A stretch of 48,906 bases of DNA from Hydrogenobacter sp. (GTDB lineage: Bacteria; Aquificota; Aquificia; Aquificales; Aquificaceae), in the NCBI GenBank assembly GCA_023255875.1, contig JAGDVY010000021.1:1-48906 (forward strand), read 5' to 3'. The position numbers were made by a program, and so were the translations under genes. Under the pieces are notes generated by a model. The model worked only from the letters and a program-made list of their open reading frames with translations, was not told the origin of the DNA and ran no database searches. Shown in pieces: positions 7,386 through 15,386 of this stretch (positions are counted from its first letter, which is position 1; every line of letters starts with the position of its first letter).

Positions 7386-8170
7386 CGAGGATATTTGTGA
7401 TCACATCGGGGAAAGGCGGTGTAGGAAAAACTACTATAACCGCAAATCTTGGTATAGCCCTTGCCAAGCTGGGTAAAAAAGTGCTGACAGTAGATGCGGA
7501 TATAGGCCTTAGAAACCTTGACATGATCCTTGGCCTTGAAAACAGGATAGTTTATGACGTTTTGGATGTATTGGAAGACAGAGTAGAGTTTTCCAAGGCT
7601 TTAGTAAAGGACAAAAGAGGATTTTCTTTATGGCTTCTTCCTGCAAACCAGACGAAGAATAAAGATGCGATAGATAAAGATAAGTGGCTCAAACTAATGG
7701 AAAGTATAAAAGAGGCTAACGAGTATGATTATGTGCTTATAGATTCTCCTGCGGGTATAGAGCGGGGTTTCCAAATAGCGGTACTTCCTGCAGACACTGC
7801 CATAGTAGTGGTTAATCCCGAAGTATCTTCTGTAAGAGATGCAGACAGAGTCATAGGATTACTTGAAAACATGGGTAAAAAGGATTACTCCCTGGTTGTA
7901 AACCGTATAAGGTGGGATGCGGTCAAAAAGGGTGAGATGCTCTCTGTTGAGGACCTTGTGGATATACTTAAAGCACCCCTTTTAGGTGTGGTACCAGAAG
8001 AGCCAAAGCTTGTAGATTTTACTAACAAAGGTGAGCCCATAGTTCTTGAAGAAAGCTATGATGCTTCAAAAGCAATAATGGACATGGCAAGAAGGATAAT
8101 TGGAGAAAGCGTACCCATGAAATACTACGGAGAGAAAAAGAGCTTTTTAGAAAAGCTATTTAGGAGGTAA
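7382..8170 (+). CDS. minD: Septum-site determining ATPase MinD
   Basis: ParA/MinD-type ATPase that recruits MinC to the membrane and is displaced by MinE. The 262 residues carry the deviant Walker A GKGGVGKTT near residue 10, switch motifs VDADIGLRNLD and IDSPAGIERGF, and a C-terminal amphipathic tail ending FLEKLFRR that fits the membrane-targeting sequence. Confidence 0.97.
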   Translation: MTRIFVITSGKGGVGKTTITANLGIALAKLGKKVLTVDADIGLRNLDMILGLENRIVYDVLDVLEDRVEFSKALVKDKRGFSLWLLPANQTKNKDAIDKDKWLKLMESIKEANEYDYVLIDSPAGIERGFQIAVLPADTAIVVVNPEVSSVRDADRVIGLLENMGKKDYSLVVNRIRWDAVKKGEMLSVEDLVDILKAPLLGVVPEEPKLVDFTNKGEPIVLEESYDASKAIMDMARRIIGESVPMKYYGEKKSFLEKLFRR

Positions 8171-8173
8171 AAC

Positions 8174-8413
8174 TTGTTTGAGTTTTTATTTAAAAGAGGT
8201 AAGAGCAAAGATGATGCGGTAAGAAGACTCACGTTGGTACTTGCTTATGAGAGGAAAGGATTGCCACCAAACTTTATAGAAAGACTAAAAGACGATCTTG
8301 TTTTGGTTTTTTCCAAGTATCCTCAGTTTGAAGTAAAGGGCATAGAAGTAGACATAAGGAGAGAAAAAGACGGTTTTGATGAACTTTGGATTAGCATACC
8401 CTTTAAGACATGA
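8174..8413 (+). CDS. minE: Cell division topological specificity factor MinE
   Basis: 79 residues. The N-terminal FEFLFKR segment resembles the membrane/MinD-binding part, and RLTLVLAYERKGLPPNFIERLKDDL the anti-MinCD helix. Translation appears to start at TTG 8174 behind GGAGGT at the minD stop. The stop overlaps the hslV start by 4 nt. With minC and minD this completes the Min system. Confidence 0.9.
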   Translation: MFEFLFKRGKSKDDAVRRLTLVLAYERKGLPPNFIERLKDDLVLVFSKYPQFEVKGIEVDIRREKDGFDELWISIPFKT

Positions 8414-8931
8414 CTACCATACTTGCAGTTAAAAGAAACGGTATAACCGCTGTTGGTGGCGATGGGCAGGTAACATTGGGACATTCAGTTATAAAGCATG
8501 GAGCTAAAAAGATAAGAAGGTTGTATAACAATAAGGTTGTAGTTGGGTTTGCTGGTTCTGCAGCGGATGGGCTTGCGCTTATGGAGAGGTTGGAGGCAAA
8601 ACTTGAAGAGTTCAGAGGCAATCTGCTAAGAGCCAGCGTGGAGCTCGCAAAAGAGTGGAGGATGGACAAATACTTAAGAAGGCTTGAAGCTCTGCTTTTG
8701 GTAGTGGATAAGGAAAACATGCTTTTGCTTTCTGGAAACGGTGATGTTATAGAACCAGATGAGCCTATAGTTGCCATAGGCTCAGGCGGAGATTACGCAA
8801 GATCGGCTGCAATGGCGCTTTATAGAAACACAAACATGTCTGCAGAAGACATAGTAAAAGAGGCTCTCAAAATCGCAAGCGAGATATGTATATACACCAA
8901 CTCAAACTTTGTTATAGAAAAATTAGAGTAA
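8410..8931 (+). CDS. hslV: ATP-dependent protease subunit HslV
   Basis: Proteasome-like peptidase that works as a dodecamer with the HslU unfoldase. The 173-residue protein begins MTTILAVKR, so removal of Met exposes the N-terminal nucleophile Thr. GGDGQVTLG, GFAGSAADGLALMERLE and AIGSGGDYARSAAMAL are family signatures. hslU is not in this window. The start overlaps minE by 4 nt and the stop is followed directly by the next start. Confidence 0.96.
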   Translation: MTTILAVKRNGITAVGGDGQVTLGHSVIKHGAKKIRRLYNNKVVVGFAGSAADGLALMERLEAKLEEFRGNLLRASVELAKEWRMDKYLRRLEALLLVVDKENMLLLSGNGDVIEPDEPIVAIGSGGDYARSAAMALYRNTNMSAEDIVKEALKIASEICIYTNSNFVIEKLE

Positions 8932-9642
8932 ATGATAAAGAAGGAGGAATTAAGGCTCTTACTTGACCTTCAGGATCTTGAAATAAACATAAAAAAATTA
9001 GAAAAGCTCATACAGAAGCTAACGCAAGAAGAGGTAGAACTCAGAAGGCAGTTAGCACATCTAGAGCAAGAAGAAGCCACACTACTACTTGAGTTAAAAA
9101 ATTTAGATGATGAAATAAGACAGACACACTACGAGATATCCATCTGCGAAGAAGGTATAAAAAAGGCTGAAGAAAAGCTAAAAAAGGTAAAAAAAGCTCA
9201 TGAGTATAAAGCGCTTTTGAGGGAAAAGGCAAAATATGAAGACTGCGTCATAAAGCTCAAGGATCGATTAAAACTTCTTCAAGCGGAGAAAAAACAGAAA
9301 GAACAAGCTTACAGAATTCAGAAAAAAAACATAGAGACAAAGTACAAAGAAACAAAAGAGAAGCTTGAGGAAATTTCCTTGGACTCAGAACTTACTAAGA
9401 GAAAACTACAACAGTTAGAGCAAGAAAAGGAAAAGCTCATCCATCACATACCTGAGGGTGTATTAAGAAAGTATGAAAACTTAAAAAGTAGCCTAGAGCT
9501 TCCTGTAATAGTTCCTGTGGTAAGTTTTGGTGCGTGTGGAGGATGTGGAATGAAGCTACCCTCAAGCCTCTACTCAAAGGTGATGCTAGGAGAGGTAGTT
9601 ACCTGTCCCAACTGCGCCAGATTGATATACTATGAAGCTTAA
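8932..9642 (+). CDS. Coiled-coil protein with C-terminal C4 zinc ribbon
   Basis: The 236-residue protein is almost entirely heptad-rich, charged coiled coil up to about residue 185. It then ends in a zinc ribbon: CGGCGMKLP...VTCPNCARLIYY. This architecture is that of the widespread zinc-ribbon family PF02591 (Cdsz-like), often placed near cell-wall or RNA-processing genes, with poorly known function. It overlaps rodA by 11 nt within the min-hslV-rodA run. Confidence 0.8.
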   Translation: MIKKEELRLLLDLQDLEINIKKLEKLIQKLTQEEVELRRQLAHLEQEEATLLLELKNLDDEIRQTHYEISICEEGIKKAEEKLKKVKKAHEYKALLREKAKYEDCVIKLKDRLKLLQAEKKQKEQAYRIQKKNIETKYKETKEKLEEISLDSELTKRKLQQLEQEKEKLIHHIPEGVLRKYENLKSSLELPVIVPVVSFGACGGCGMKLPSSLYSKVMLGEVVTCPNCARLIYYEA

Positions 9643-10726
9643 GGGTATAGACCTTATTCTAATCCTTTGCCTATTAATGATACAGCTTATAGGTCTGTTG
9701 GGTGTTTTTAGTGCCACTTACAAAGGAAGCATATCTCCTCTTTTTGTCAAACAGGTACTTTACATACTCTTTGGCTGGCTTATCATATTAGCGCTCAGTA
9801 GGATAAACTTCCGAATACTTTATGACATGGCAACAGTCATATACATGCTAAATCTCTTTCTCCTTATGCTTGTGCCACTATTTGGGAAAACCATCTACGG
9901 TGCAAAAAGGTGGTTAGATTTGGGTCCCATAAGCATACAGCCTTCTGAGTTTATGAAGTTCTCCCTTCTTCTCTTTTCCACTTACACATTGGGACACATG
10001 AAAAAAGCCCTTAGCAAAGAGTCCGTCATATTACTACTTGCATTTATTATGCCTACCCTTTTGACCCTAAAACAACCAGATCTTGGCACAGCGGTGTCTT
10101 ACTTTGTGATCCTTCTATCCCTACTTTTCTTCAAAGGTGTCCGTATTAGGTTCTTTATAGCCTTTGGTTTGCTTTTCATAATACTCTCTCCCATCCTTTG
10201 GCACTCTCTCAAAGACTACCAGAAGGAGAGAATATTGGCGGTTCTTGACCCATACGCAGACTACGCGGGTAGTGGATACCAGCTCATACAGTCCATGATA
10301 GCCATAGGCTCAGGTTCAATAACGGGTAAAGGCTTTCTAAAAGGCACACAGGCTCATCTTCTGTTCCTTCCTGAAAAACACACGGACTTTATATTTTCCG
10401 TGATAGCAGAAGAGTGGGGTTTTTTGCTTAGCTTTTTGCTCATCTCTTTATACTTTCTTTTTATATACAGACTTACTCTCTATGGTATGCGACTGTATGA
10501 TGGCACTCAACGGCTCTTTTTGGGAGGTGCGATTTCTCTTATACTCTTTCAAGCCTTTGTGAATTTGATGATGACCATGGGATTGGCACCAGTGGTGGGA
10601 ATACCTTTACCTTTTGTGAGTTTTGGAGGAAGTAGCGTACTAACTTTTAGCTTGATGGTAGGTGTGTGCTTTTCCATAATAAGGGAGTATATGCAAAAAG
10701 ATATTTATTTTGGGGAGCAAGTATGA
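9632..10726 (+). CDS. rodA: SEDS peptidoglycan glycosyltransferase RodA
   Basis: Polytopic SEDS protein (364 residues, about 10 membrane helices) that polymerises lipid II during elongation. PSEFMKFSLLL, KQPDLGTAV, FLPEKHTDFIFSVIAEEWGF and GIPLPFVSFGGSS are the conserved SEDS motifs. I favour RodA over FtsW because of the motif pattern and the absence of division genes, but the two are hard to separate by eye. It overlaps hemW by 4 nt (ATGA). Confidence 0.88.
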   Translation: MKLKGIDLILILCLLMIQLIGLLGVFSATYKGSISPLFVKQVLYILFGWLIILALSRINFRILYDMATVIYMLNLFLLMLVPLFGKTIYGAKRWLDLGPISIQPSEFMKFSLLLFSTYTLGHMKKALSKESVILLLAFIMPTLLTLKQPDLGTAVSYFVILLSLLFFKGVRIRFFIAFGLLFIILSPILWHSLKDYQKERILAVLDPYADYAGSGYQLIQSMIAIGSGSITGKGFLKGTQAHLLFLPEKHTDFIFSVIAEEWGFLLSFLLISLYFLFIYRLTLYGMRLYDGTQRLFLGGAISLILFQAFVNLMMTMGLAPVVGIPLPFVSFGGSSVLTFSLMVGVCFSIIREYMQKDIYFGEQV

Positions 10727-11823
10727 TAGAGAGCCTTTACATACACATACCTTTCTGCTCTTACAAGTGCCCTTACTGTGACTTTGTGTCCTTTACAAGC
10801 TCTTTTATATCTCATCAGGAATACCTACACCTTCTTCTTAGGGAACTTGATCTTTACAAAGAGGAAAGTTTTTGTCTGAAGACCCTTTACTTGGGTGGCG
10901 GAACACCCTCGCTCATAGACCCTTCCCTATACAAAGCCTTTCTAAAAGAGCTTTTGCCTTTGGTGGATACCACTAAACTTGAAGAGCTCACCATTGAGTG
11001 TAATCCAGAAACATACAGAGAGGAAGAGTTTAGAAAGATGGCTGATTTGGGGATAAATCGTGTCAGTGTGGGTGTCCAAAGCTTTACAGAAAGGGGACTA
11101 AAAGCGCTTGGTAGAAAACACACAGTTGAGGACTCCATAGATTGCATTATCTCCGCTTTTAAGGCAGGTATAGAGAACATAAGTGTTGATATCATATACG
11201 CCTATCCAAACCAAACCTTAGAAGATCTAAAGGAAGAGCTCAGGGTTTTGATGGATCTTCCCATCAAGCATGTATCTTGCTATTTGCTTACACCTTATGA
11301 AGATACACTTTTTGGCAAACTCTTTAGCGAAGAAAAGCTACAACTTCCAGACAGTGATCAAATAGCGGATATGTATTTCTTTTGGGTTAATGAGCTAAAA
11401 AGCTTAGGCTTTGAGCACTATGAGATATCCAACTTTGCACTACCAGGATACGAGTGCAAACACAACCTTTCTTATTGGCTTGGAAAAGAGTTTCTGGGCT
11501 TGGGAGTATCCGCATGGAGCTATATAAAAAACGTGAGGTTTGGAAACACCAAAAACATGAAAGAATACATTCAATCCATCAAAGAAGGCAAAAAACCCAT
11601 TGAGTACAGGGAGGTCTTGGAAGGTGAAAGCTTGCTAAAAGACATACTCTTTACAAGACTCAGAACCAAGTGGGGCATACCAAAGGAGTATGCATATCTT
11701 ATACCAGAGGAGCTTCTTGAGTTTTTTGAAAGTACAGAAGATGGGATACGATTAAAAGAAGAGGGAATGCTGTTGATAAACGAGATCCTACTAAGGATAA
11801 AGTACCATGCACTACCACATTAG
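10723..11823 (+). CDS. hemW: Radical SAM coproporphyrinogen III oxidase-like protein (HemW)
   Basis: The 366-residue protein starts at ATG 10723, overlapping the rodA stop. IHIPFCSYKCPYCDF gives the radical SAM cysteines Cys12, Cys16 and Cys19, followed by YLGGGTPS and ECNPET. The lack of the N-terminal extension and of the extra cysteine seen in HemN makes it HemW, a heme chaperone, more likely than an oxygen-independent coproporphyrinogen dehydrogenase. It overlaps the aldolase-family gene by 17 nt. Confidence 0.85.
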   Translation: MIESLYIHIPFCSYKCPYCDFVSFTSSFISHQEYLHLLLRELDLYKEESFCLKTLYLGGGTPSLIDPSLYKAFLKELLPLVDTTKLEELTIECNPETYREEEFRKMADLGINRVSVGVQSFTERGLKALGRKHTVEDSIDCIISAFKAGIENISVDIIYAYPNQTLEDLKEELRVLMDLPIKHVSCYLLTPYEDTLFGKLFSEEKLQLPDSDQIADMYFFWVNELKSLGFEHYEISNFALPGYECKHNLSYWLGKEFLGLGVSAWSYIKNVRFGNTKNMKEYIQSIKEGKKPIEYREVLEGESLLKDILFTRLRTKWGIPKEYAYLIPEELLEFFESTEDGIRLKEEGMLLINEILLRIKYHALPH

Positions 11824-12349
11824 AAAACTCATACAAGTTGGGAGACTTCTCTTTGAAGAGGGTCTTGTGGATGCAAGGGCAGGCAATCTTTCTGTAAGGA
11901 TAGGCAATAAAATACTCATAACCAGAAGGGGATCTCACTTAGGGAATCTTAAAGATCATGACTTTGTGCTTTTGGACATTGACAAAACCAGCGTTCTTGA
12001 TGATAGAGCATCTTCTGAACTTTTGGTGCATAGGGAAGTTTATATAAAAACCCAAAACCTTGCCATTGTGCACGCTCATCCTATCGCAGTGGTCAAGCTG
12101 TCTTTTAAAGCCAAAAGGATAGTGCCAAAAGATAGTGAAGGTAAAACCCTGCTAAAGAGCGTAAAGGTGATCCCCAATTTGCCTCCTGGGAGCCCAAAGT
12201 TAGCTAAGGTGGTTTCTGACATTTTATCCCAAGAAAAATTAGTAGTTGTGCGCTCTCATGGCGTTTTTTCTGCAGACATGGACCCCTTTTATGCTTACAG
12301 TCATATATCCGTACTTGAACATTCGTGTAAAATACTCCTTGATGAGTGA
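11807..12349 (+). CDS. Class II aldolase/adducin family protein
   Basis: The 180-residue protein has the fold of L-fuculose-1-phosphate aldolase: ARAGNLSVRIGNKILITRRGS, the metal ligands HAH in AIVHAHPIAV, and a later RSHGVFS that contributes the third histidine. Substrate is unknown; methylthioribulose-1-phosphate dehydratase and related pentulose-phosphate aldolases are alternatives. It overlaps hemW by 17 nt and the gcvH-like gene by 8 nt. Confidence 0.78.
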   Translation: MHYHIRKLIQVGRLLFEEGLVDARAGNLSVRIGNKILITRRGSHLGNLKDHDFVLLDIDKTSVLDDRASSELLVHREVYIKTQNLAIVHAHPIAVVKLSFKAKRIVPKDSEGKTLLKSVKVIPNLPPGSPKLAKVVSDILSQEKLVVVRSHGVFSADMDPFYAYSHISVLEHSCKILLDE

Positions 12350-12791
12350 AAGGGTTTATAAAGGATGCAGAATACCCCTTGACCTCTACTACGATATAGA
12401 GAATCAGGTTTGGTATAGATTGGAACCAGACGGTACAGTCAGAGTAGGTGCAACAGACATAGGGCAGACCAGAGCGGGCAAGATGGTAAATGTGAGGATA
12501 AAAGCGGTGGGAAAGTATGTTCAGAAAGGTAAGCCTATTGCCAGTCTTGAAAGTGGCAAATGGACAGGACCAGTCCCTGCGGTAATAGAGGGAGAGATAG
12601 TGGAAAGAAATGAAGCACTTTTTGATACACCAGAGCTCATAAACGAAGACCCCTACGGTAGAGGATGGATAGCTCGTCTAAAACCCGCAAACTTAGAAAA
12701 AGACCTTAAGGACCTTGTGACTGGCGAGGAAGCCTTCAACAAACTGAAAGAGTATATGGACAGAGAAGGTGTGGAGTGTAAAGGCTCATAG
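12342..12791 (+). CDS. GcvH-like lipoyl-carrier protein
   Basis: The 149-residue protein starts at ATG 12342. It follows the GcvH pattern (VRVGATDIGQTRAGKMVNVRI, then GKYVQKGKPIASLESGK, then EGEIVERN) with Lys73 in ESGKWTGPV as the predicted lipoylated lysine. No glycine-cleavage P or T protein is next to it. Aquificales carry several GcvH paralogues, and some act as lipoate-binding proteins (LbpA) of the sHdr sulfur-oxidation pathway. Which role applies here cannot be decided without hdr neighbours, which are absent. Confidence 0.82.
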   Translation: MSERVYKGCRIPLDLYYDIENQVWYRLEPDGTVRVGATDIGQTRAGKMVNVRIKAVGKYVQKGKPIASLESGKWTGPVPAVIEGEIVERNEALFDTPELINEDPYGRGWIARLKPANLEKDLKDLVTGEEAFNKLKEYMDREGVECKGS

Positions 12792-12853
12792 TAAAAAGCC
12801 TATATGAGTATCATCATACCTGAAGAACAAACAAACATATTATCATCTGTTCT

Positions 12854-14095
12854 ATGAAGATATTAGTACACATATGCTGTGCACCAGACGCTCTTTACTT
12901 TCTTAAAAGGCTCAGAGAAGACTATCCTAATACCACGTTGGTAGGTTTCTTTTATGATCCCAACATACACCCTTACGAAGAGTACAAGCTACGCCTAATA
13001 GAAACTGAAAGAATGTGTAAGTCTCTTGGGATAGAACTTTATGAAGGGGAATATGACGTAGAAAACTGGATGCTTTCGGTGAAAGGTTATGAAGACGAAC
13101 CCGAAAGGGGAAAAAGGTGTAAAGTGTGTTTTGATTACAGGTTAGAAAGGTCTGCCAAGTTTGCAAAGGAGATAGGAGCTACCCATTTTACTACCACCTT
13201 GCTCATGAGTCCAAAGAAAGAGTTTAACATGCTCAAAGAAAGTGGCTACATGGTTGCAAGTATGTACGGTTTAGAGTTTTTATGTCCAGATTACAGGAAA
13301 GGTGGTGGGACGCAGGAGATGTTCAGAATGTCAAGGCAGTTAGAATTCTATCATCAAGATTACTGTGGATGCATTTACGGACTTTTCAAACAGAAAAAGG
13401 AGGGTGCGGTAAAGGATCTTGTATCTTTGGGAGGTAGAAGACCAGGCAGTAAAGAGGAAGCGTCCTTTATAAAGTCCGTCAGACTGTTTGCAGAACAGAA
13501 AAACTTACCGTGTAAAGAATGGGAGTTTAGCTTCTTAAACTGGAAAGTCTTACATGGAAGGCTTCAGATAGGTGAGACAACGATCCCTTCCTTGGTATCT
13601 CCCTTTTCTAAGTCTATAAAGGGTATCCTAAAGGCAGATGTGGAAGAGATAGTGGGAAACACTGTGTACTACAACAAAGGCGGGCTGAAGGTAGTGCTGG
13701 TAGATGAACTAAAAGATGAGCCCGTGCATCAATTTTGTGGATTGACAGACCCTACCTTCAAAGTTCCCCGTGAATATAAGGAAATGCTTCTGAAAGAACG
13801 CATAAAGGCGGAGTTAACCACTGAGTTTTCATCAGATGTATCAAGGGTCCTCCTTGTGGGAAGCTTAGAGGCATCAACTTTTATAAGCGTCCCTGCAGAC
13901 ACACTTCAGGACTCAAGAGGAGTAAGTTTAGAAACTGTGGAAAAGTTTATAACCCAGAACCTTTCGGATATAGCTCAGGGGAAGTTAGCGTTAGTGGTTT
14001 GCGGAGCGGAATCTTTGGGAAAAGCTGGTAGCAACTACTTTACTCAAAGAACAGGAAAGAGAGCAGAAGAGCTTTCCTACGATTTTAGTTTGTAA
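12854..14095 (+). CDS. queH: Epoxyqueuosine reductase QueH (DUF208) with long C-terminal extension
   Basis: QueH reduces epoxyqueuosine to queuosine in tRNA. Residues 1-180 contain its whole core: HICCAPD (Cys8, Cys9), EPERGKRCKVC (Cys89, Cys92) and YRKGGGTQEMFRMSRQLEFY followed by DYCGC (Cys171, Cys173). These cysteines bind the 4Fe-4S cluster and metal. The protein continues for some 230 further residues, about twice the normal length. The extension is continuous in frame, has no motif I recognise, and has similar base composition, so it is a genuine part rather than a read-through artefact. It stands alone between the gcvH-like gene and sdhB. Confidence 0.85.
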   Translation: MKILVHICCAPDALYFLKRLREDYPNTTLVGFFYDPNIHPYEEYKLRLIETERMCKSLGIELYEGEYDVENWMLSVKGYEDEPERGKRCKVCFDYRLERSAKFAKEIGATHFTTTLLMSPKKEFNMLKESGYMVASMYGLEFLCPDYRKGGGTQEMFRMSRQLEFYHQDYCGCIYGLFKQKKEGAVKDLVSLGGRRPGSKEEASFIKSVRLFAEQKNLPCKEWEFSFLNWKVLHGRLQIGETTIPSLVSPFSKSIKGILKADVEEIVGNTVYYNKGGLKVVLVDELKDEPVHQFCGLTDPTFKVPREYKEMLLKERIKAELTTEFSSDVSRVLLVGSLEASTFISVPADTLQDSRGVSLETVEKFITQNLSDIAQGKLALVVCGAESLGKAGSNYFTQRTGKRAEELSYDFSL

Positions 14096-14108
14096 ATTTA
14101 ACTATACT

Positions 14109-14816
14109 ATGTGGGTAAAAGTAAGAATCAAACTAAACAGGGAGAACTTTAAAGATTACGTATCTTATTCTCTTGAGATCAGCAAGAACGCAACACTTCT
14201 AGATATGCTCGTGAAAATAAAGGAGGAGATGGATCAGAGCTTAGCCTTTAGAAGCATGTGTAGAGCGGGTATATGCGGAACATGTGCCATTAAGGTTAAT
14301 GGAAAGCCTGTGCTTGCATGCTCTACAAAAGTCTTTGTGTTTGGTGAGGAGATCACGGTAGAGCCCATAGACAATGTTATAGTGATAAAAGACCTTGTGG
14401 TGGACCATGAATCTCTCTATAACAGGCTTAAACTTTGGAAGGTGTGGTATGATGCCGGAGAAAAGAACCTAAAGGTAAGCGAGGAAACTATAAAAAGGAT
14501 AGAAAGAAGCCACGAGTGTATCTTATGTGGAATATGTGATAGTGTGTGTCCTGTACTTACTACAGGCACTCATTTTGGTGGTCCCCTTCTCTTGACAAGG
14601 TATTACAAGCTCCTTTTTGATCCAAGAAATGCACAGGATAGAACCCAAAACATAAAAAGCCTAAACCCAGATCTTTGCACTCACTGTATGAGCTGTTCTT
14701 TTGCGTGTCCCAAAAAGCTAATGCCCGAAGCTTTAATAAAGGAAGAGGAGAAGCTCCTCCAAGAAAAGGGAATAATAAAGAAAAGGGAGGAAGATTTTGG
14801 ATTTTTAGGATTTTGA
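14109..14816 (+). CDS. Succinate dehydrogenase/fumarate reductase iron-sulfur subunit
   Basis: The 235-residue protein has an N-terminal 2Fe-2S domain (Cys51, Cys56, Cys59, Cys71 in CRAGICGTC...C) and a C-terminal domain with two CxxCxxCxxxCP-type sets (Cys137/140/143/147 and Cys190/193/196/200). These hold the 4Fe-4S and 3Fe-4S or second 4Fe-4S clusters. A Cys at position 193 in CTHCMSC suggests a 4Fe-4S rather than a 3Fe-4S cluster. In an Aquificales background it would serve the reductive TCA cycle. The flavoprotein subunit is not adjacent. It ends just 1 nt before the convergent hsp20 stop. Confidence 0.88.
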   Translation: MWVKVRIKLNRENFKDYVSYSLEISKNATLLDMLVKIKEEMDQSLAFRSMCRAGICGTCAIKVNGKPVLACSTKVFVFGEEITVEPIDNVIVIKDLVVDHESLYNRLKLWKVWYDAGEKNLKVSEETIKRIERSHECILCGICDSVCPVLTTGTHFGGPLLLTRYYKLLFDPRNAQDRTQNIKSLNPDLCTHCMSCSFACPKKLMPEALIKEEEKLLQEKGIIKKREEDFGFLGF

Positions 14817-14817
14817 T

Positions 14818-15249
14818 TTACTTGATCTCTATCTTTTTCTCCTTTGAAACCTCAGCTTTGGGAAGTCTTATTTCCAAGACACCGTCTTTGAACTCAGCTT
14901 TCACTTCGTCAGTGTTCACCTCTGTTGGTAAGCTCAGCACCCTTTCAAACTTTCCATAAACCCTTTCTACTCTGTGAATGGTTTCCGTCTTCTCTTCACG
15001 CTCTTCCTTTTTCTCACCTCTTATGTATAGCATGTTATCCTTTATGCTTACTTCAATGTTTTCCTTCTTTACACCAGGAAGCTCCACTTTAACCACTATT
15101 TCTTTGTCCGTTTCGTACATCTCAACTGCAGGAGCAAAAGCTCTTTCCATGTCTTCTCCGGGAGAGAGCTCTTCAAGAAGTCTGTCAAACTCCCTTCTTA
15201 TTCTTTCAAGTTCTGCAAAAGGATTCCAGAGCATTAGTCCCCTTCTCAT
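14818..15249 (-). CDS. Small heat-shock protein Hsp20 (alpha-crystallin family)
   Basis: ATP-independent holdase chaperone. It is 143 residues from ATG 15249, with a GAGGTGAG Shine-Dalgarno about 6 nt upstream; a GTG at 15258 is the alternative. It contains WNPFAELERIRREFDRL, the alpha-crystallin domain (VKVELPGVKKENIEVSI, KFERVLSLP, VKAEFKDGVLEIRLPK) and a short C-terminal tail. Its roughly 100-nt leader carries a striking interleaved repeat structure, and a consensus-like promoter overlaps the end of pncA. Confidence 0.95.
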   Translation of the reverse strand: MRRGLMLWNPFAELERIRREFDRLLEELSPGEDMERAFAPAVEMYETDKEIVVKVELPGVKKENIEVSIKDNMLYIRGEKKEEREEKTETIHRVERVYGKFERVLSLPTEVNTDEVKAEFKDGVLEIRLPKAEVSKEKKIEIK

Positions 15250-15266
15250 GGCCCTCACCTCACTAT

Positions 15267-15288
15267 CTAAGCACCTGCAGGTGCTTAG
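15267..15288 (-). repeat. Perfect 22-bp palindrome in the hsp20 leader
   Basis: An 11-bp half site CTAAGCACCTG is followed directly by its exact reverse complement, with no spacer, 6 nt upstream of the hsp20 Shine-Dalgarno. The half resembles the outer part of the CIRCE operator (TTAGCACTC) but lacks its 9-nt spacer. It could be a repressor site or a hairpin that masks the ribosome-binding site. Confidence 0.7.
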
Positions 15289-15353
15289 GCTGGGGTATTT
15301 CTATACCGCCTTTTATAGCTGTCCCTTCCCCAGCAGGCGGTTTTGGGACAGCT
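15289..15353 (-). ncRNA. Candidate structured leader RNA of hsp20 (three interleaved complementary pairs)
   Basis: Read on the minus strand, three segments AGCTGTCCC, ACCGCC and GCTGGGG are followed in the same order by their exact complements GGGACAGCT, GGCGGT and CCCCAGC. Plus-strand positions are 15345-15353/15317-15325, 15336-15341/15305-15310 and 15328-15334/15289-15295. All three pairs cross one another, so the RNA can form a pseudoknot or exclusive alternative folds. The predicted transcription start lies at the first segment. No known riboswitch or thermometer class is recognised. Confidence 0.5.
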
Positions 15354-15357
15354 TACA

Positions 15358-15386
15358 TTTATAAAATTTATGTAAAAACTTTACAA
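15358..15386 (-). promoter_or_regulatory. Sigma-70-like promoter of hsp20
   Basis: Minus-strand TTGTAA (15386-15381) and TATAAA (15363-15358) are separated by 17 nt. The -35 box overlaps the pncA stop codon. Transcription should begin about 15352, giving a leader of about 100 nt. Confidence 0.55.

Noticed and set aside
12246-12341. N-terminal extension of the GcvH-like protein
   Set aside because: It overlaps the conserved end of the class II aldolase gene; ATG 12342 matches the family length.
12804-12857. Tiny open frame MSIIIPEEQTNILSSVL before queH
   Set aside because: Seventeen residues, no Shine-Dalgarno, overlaps the queH start; not enough to support a gene.
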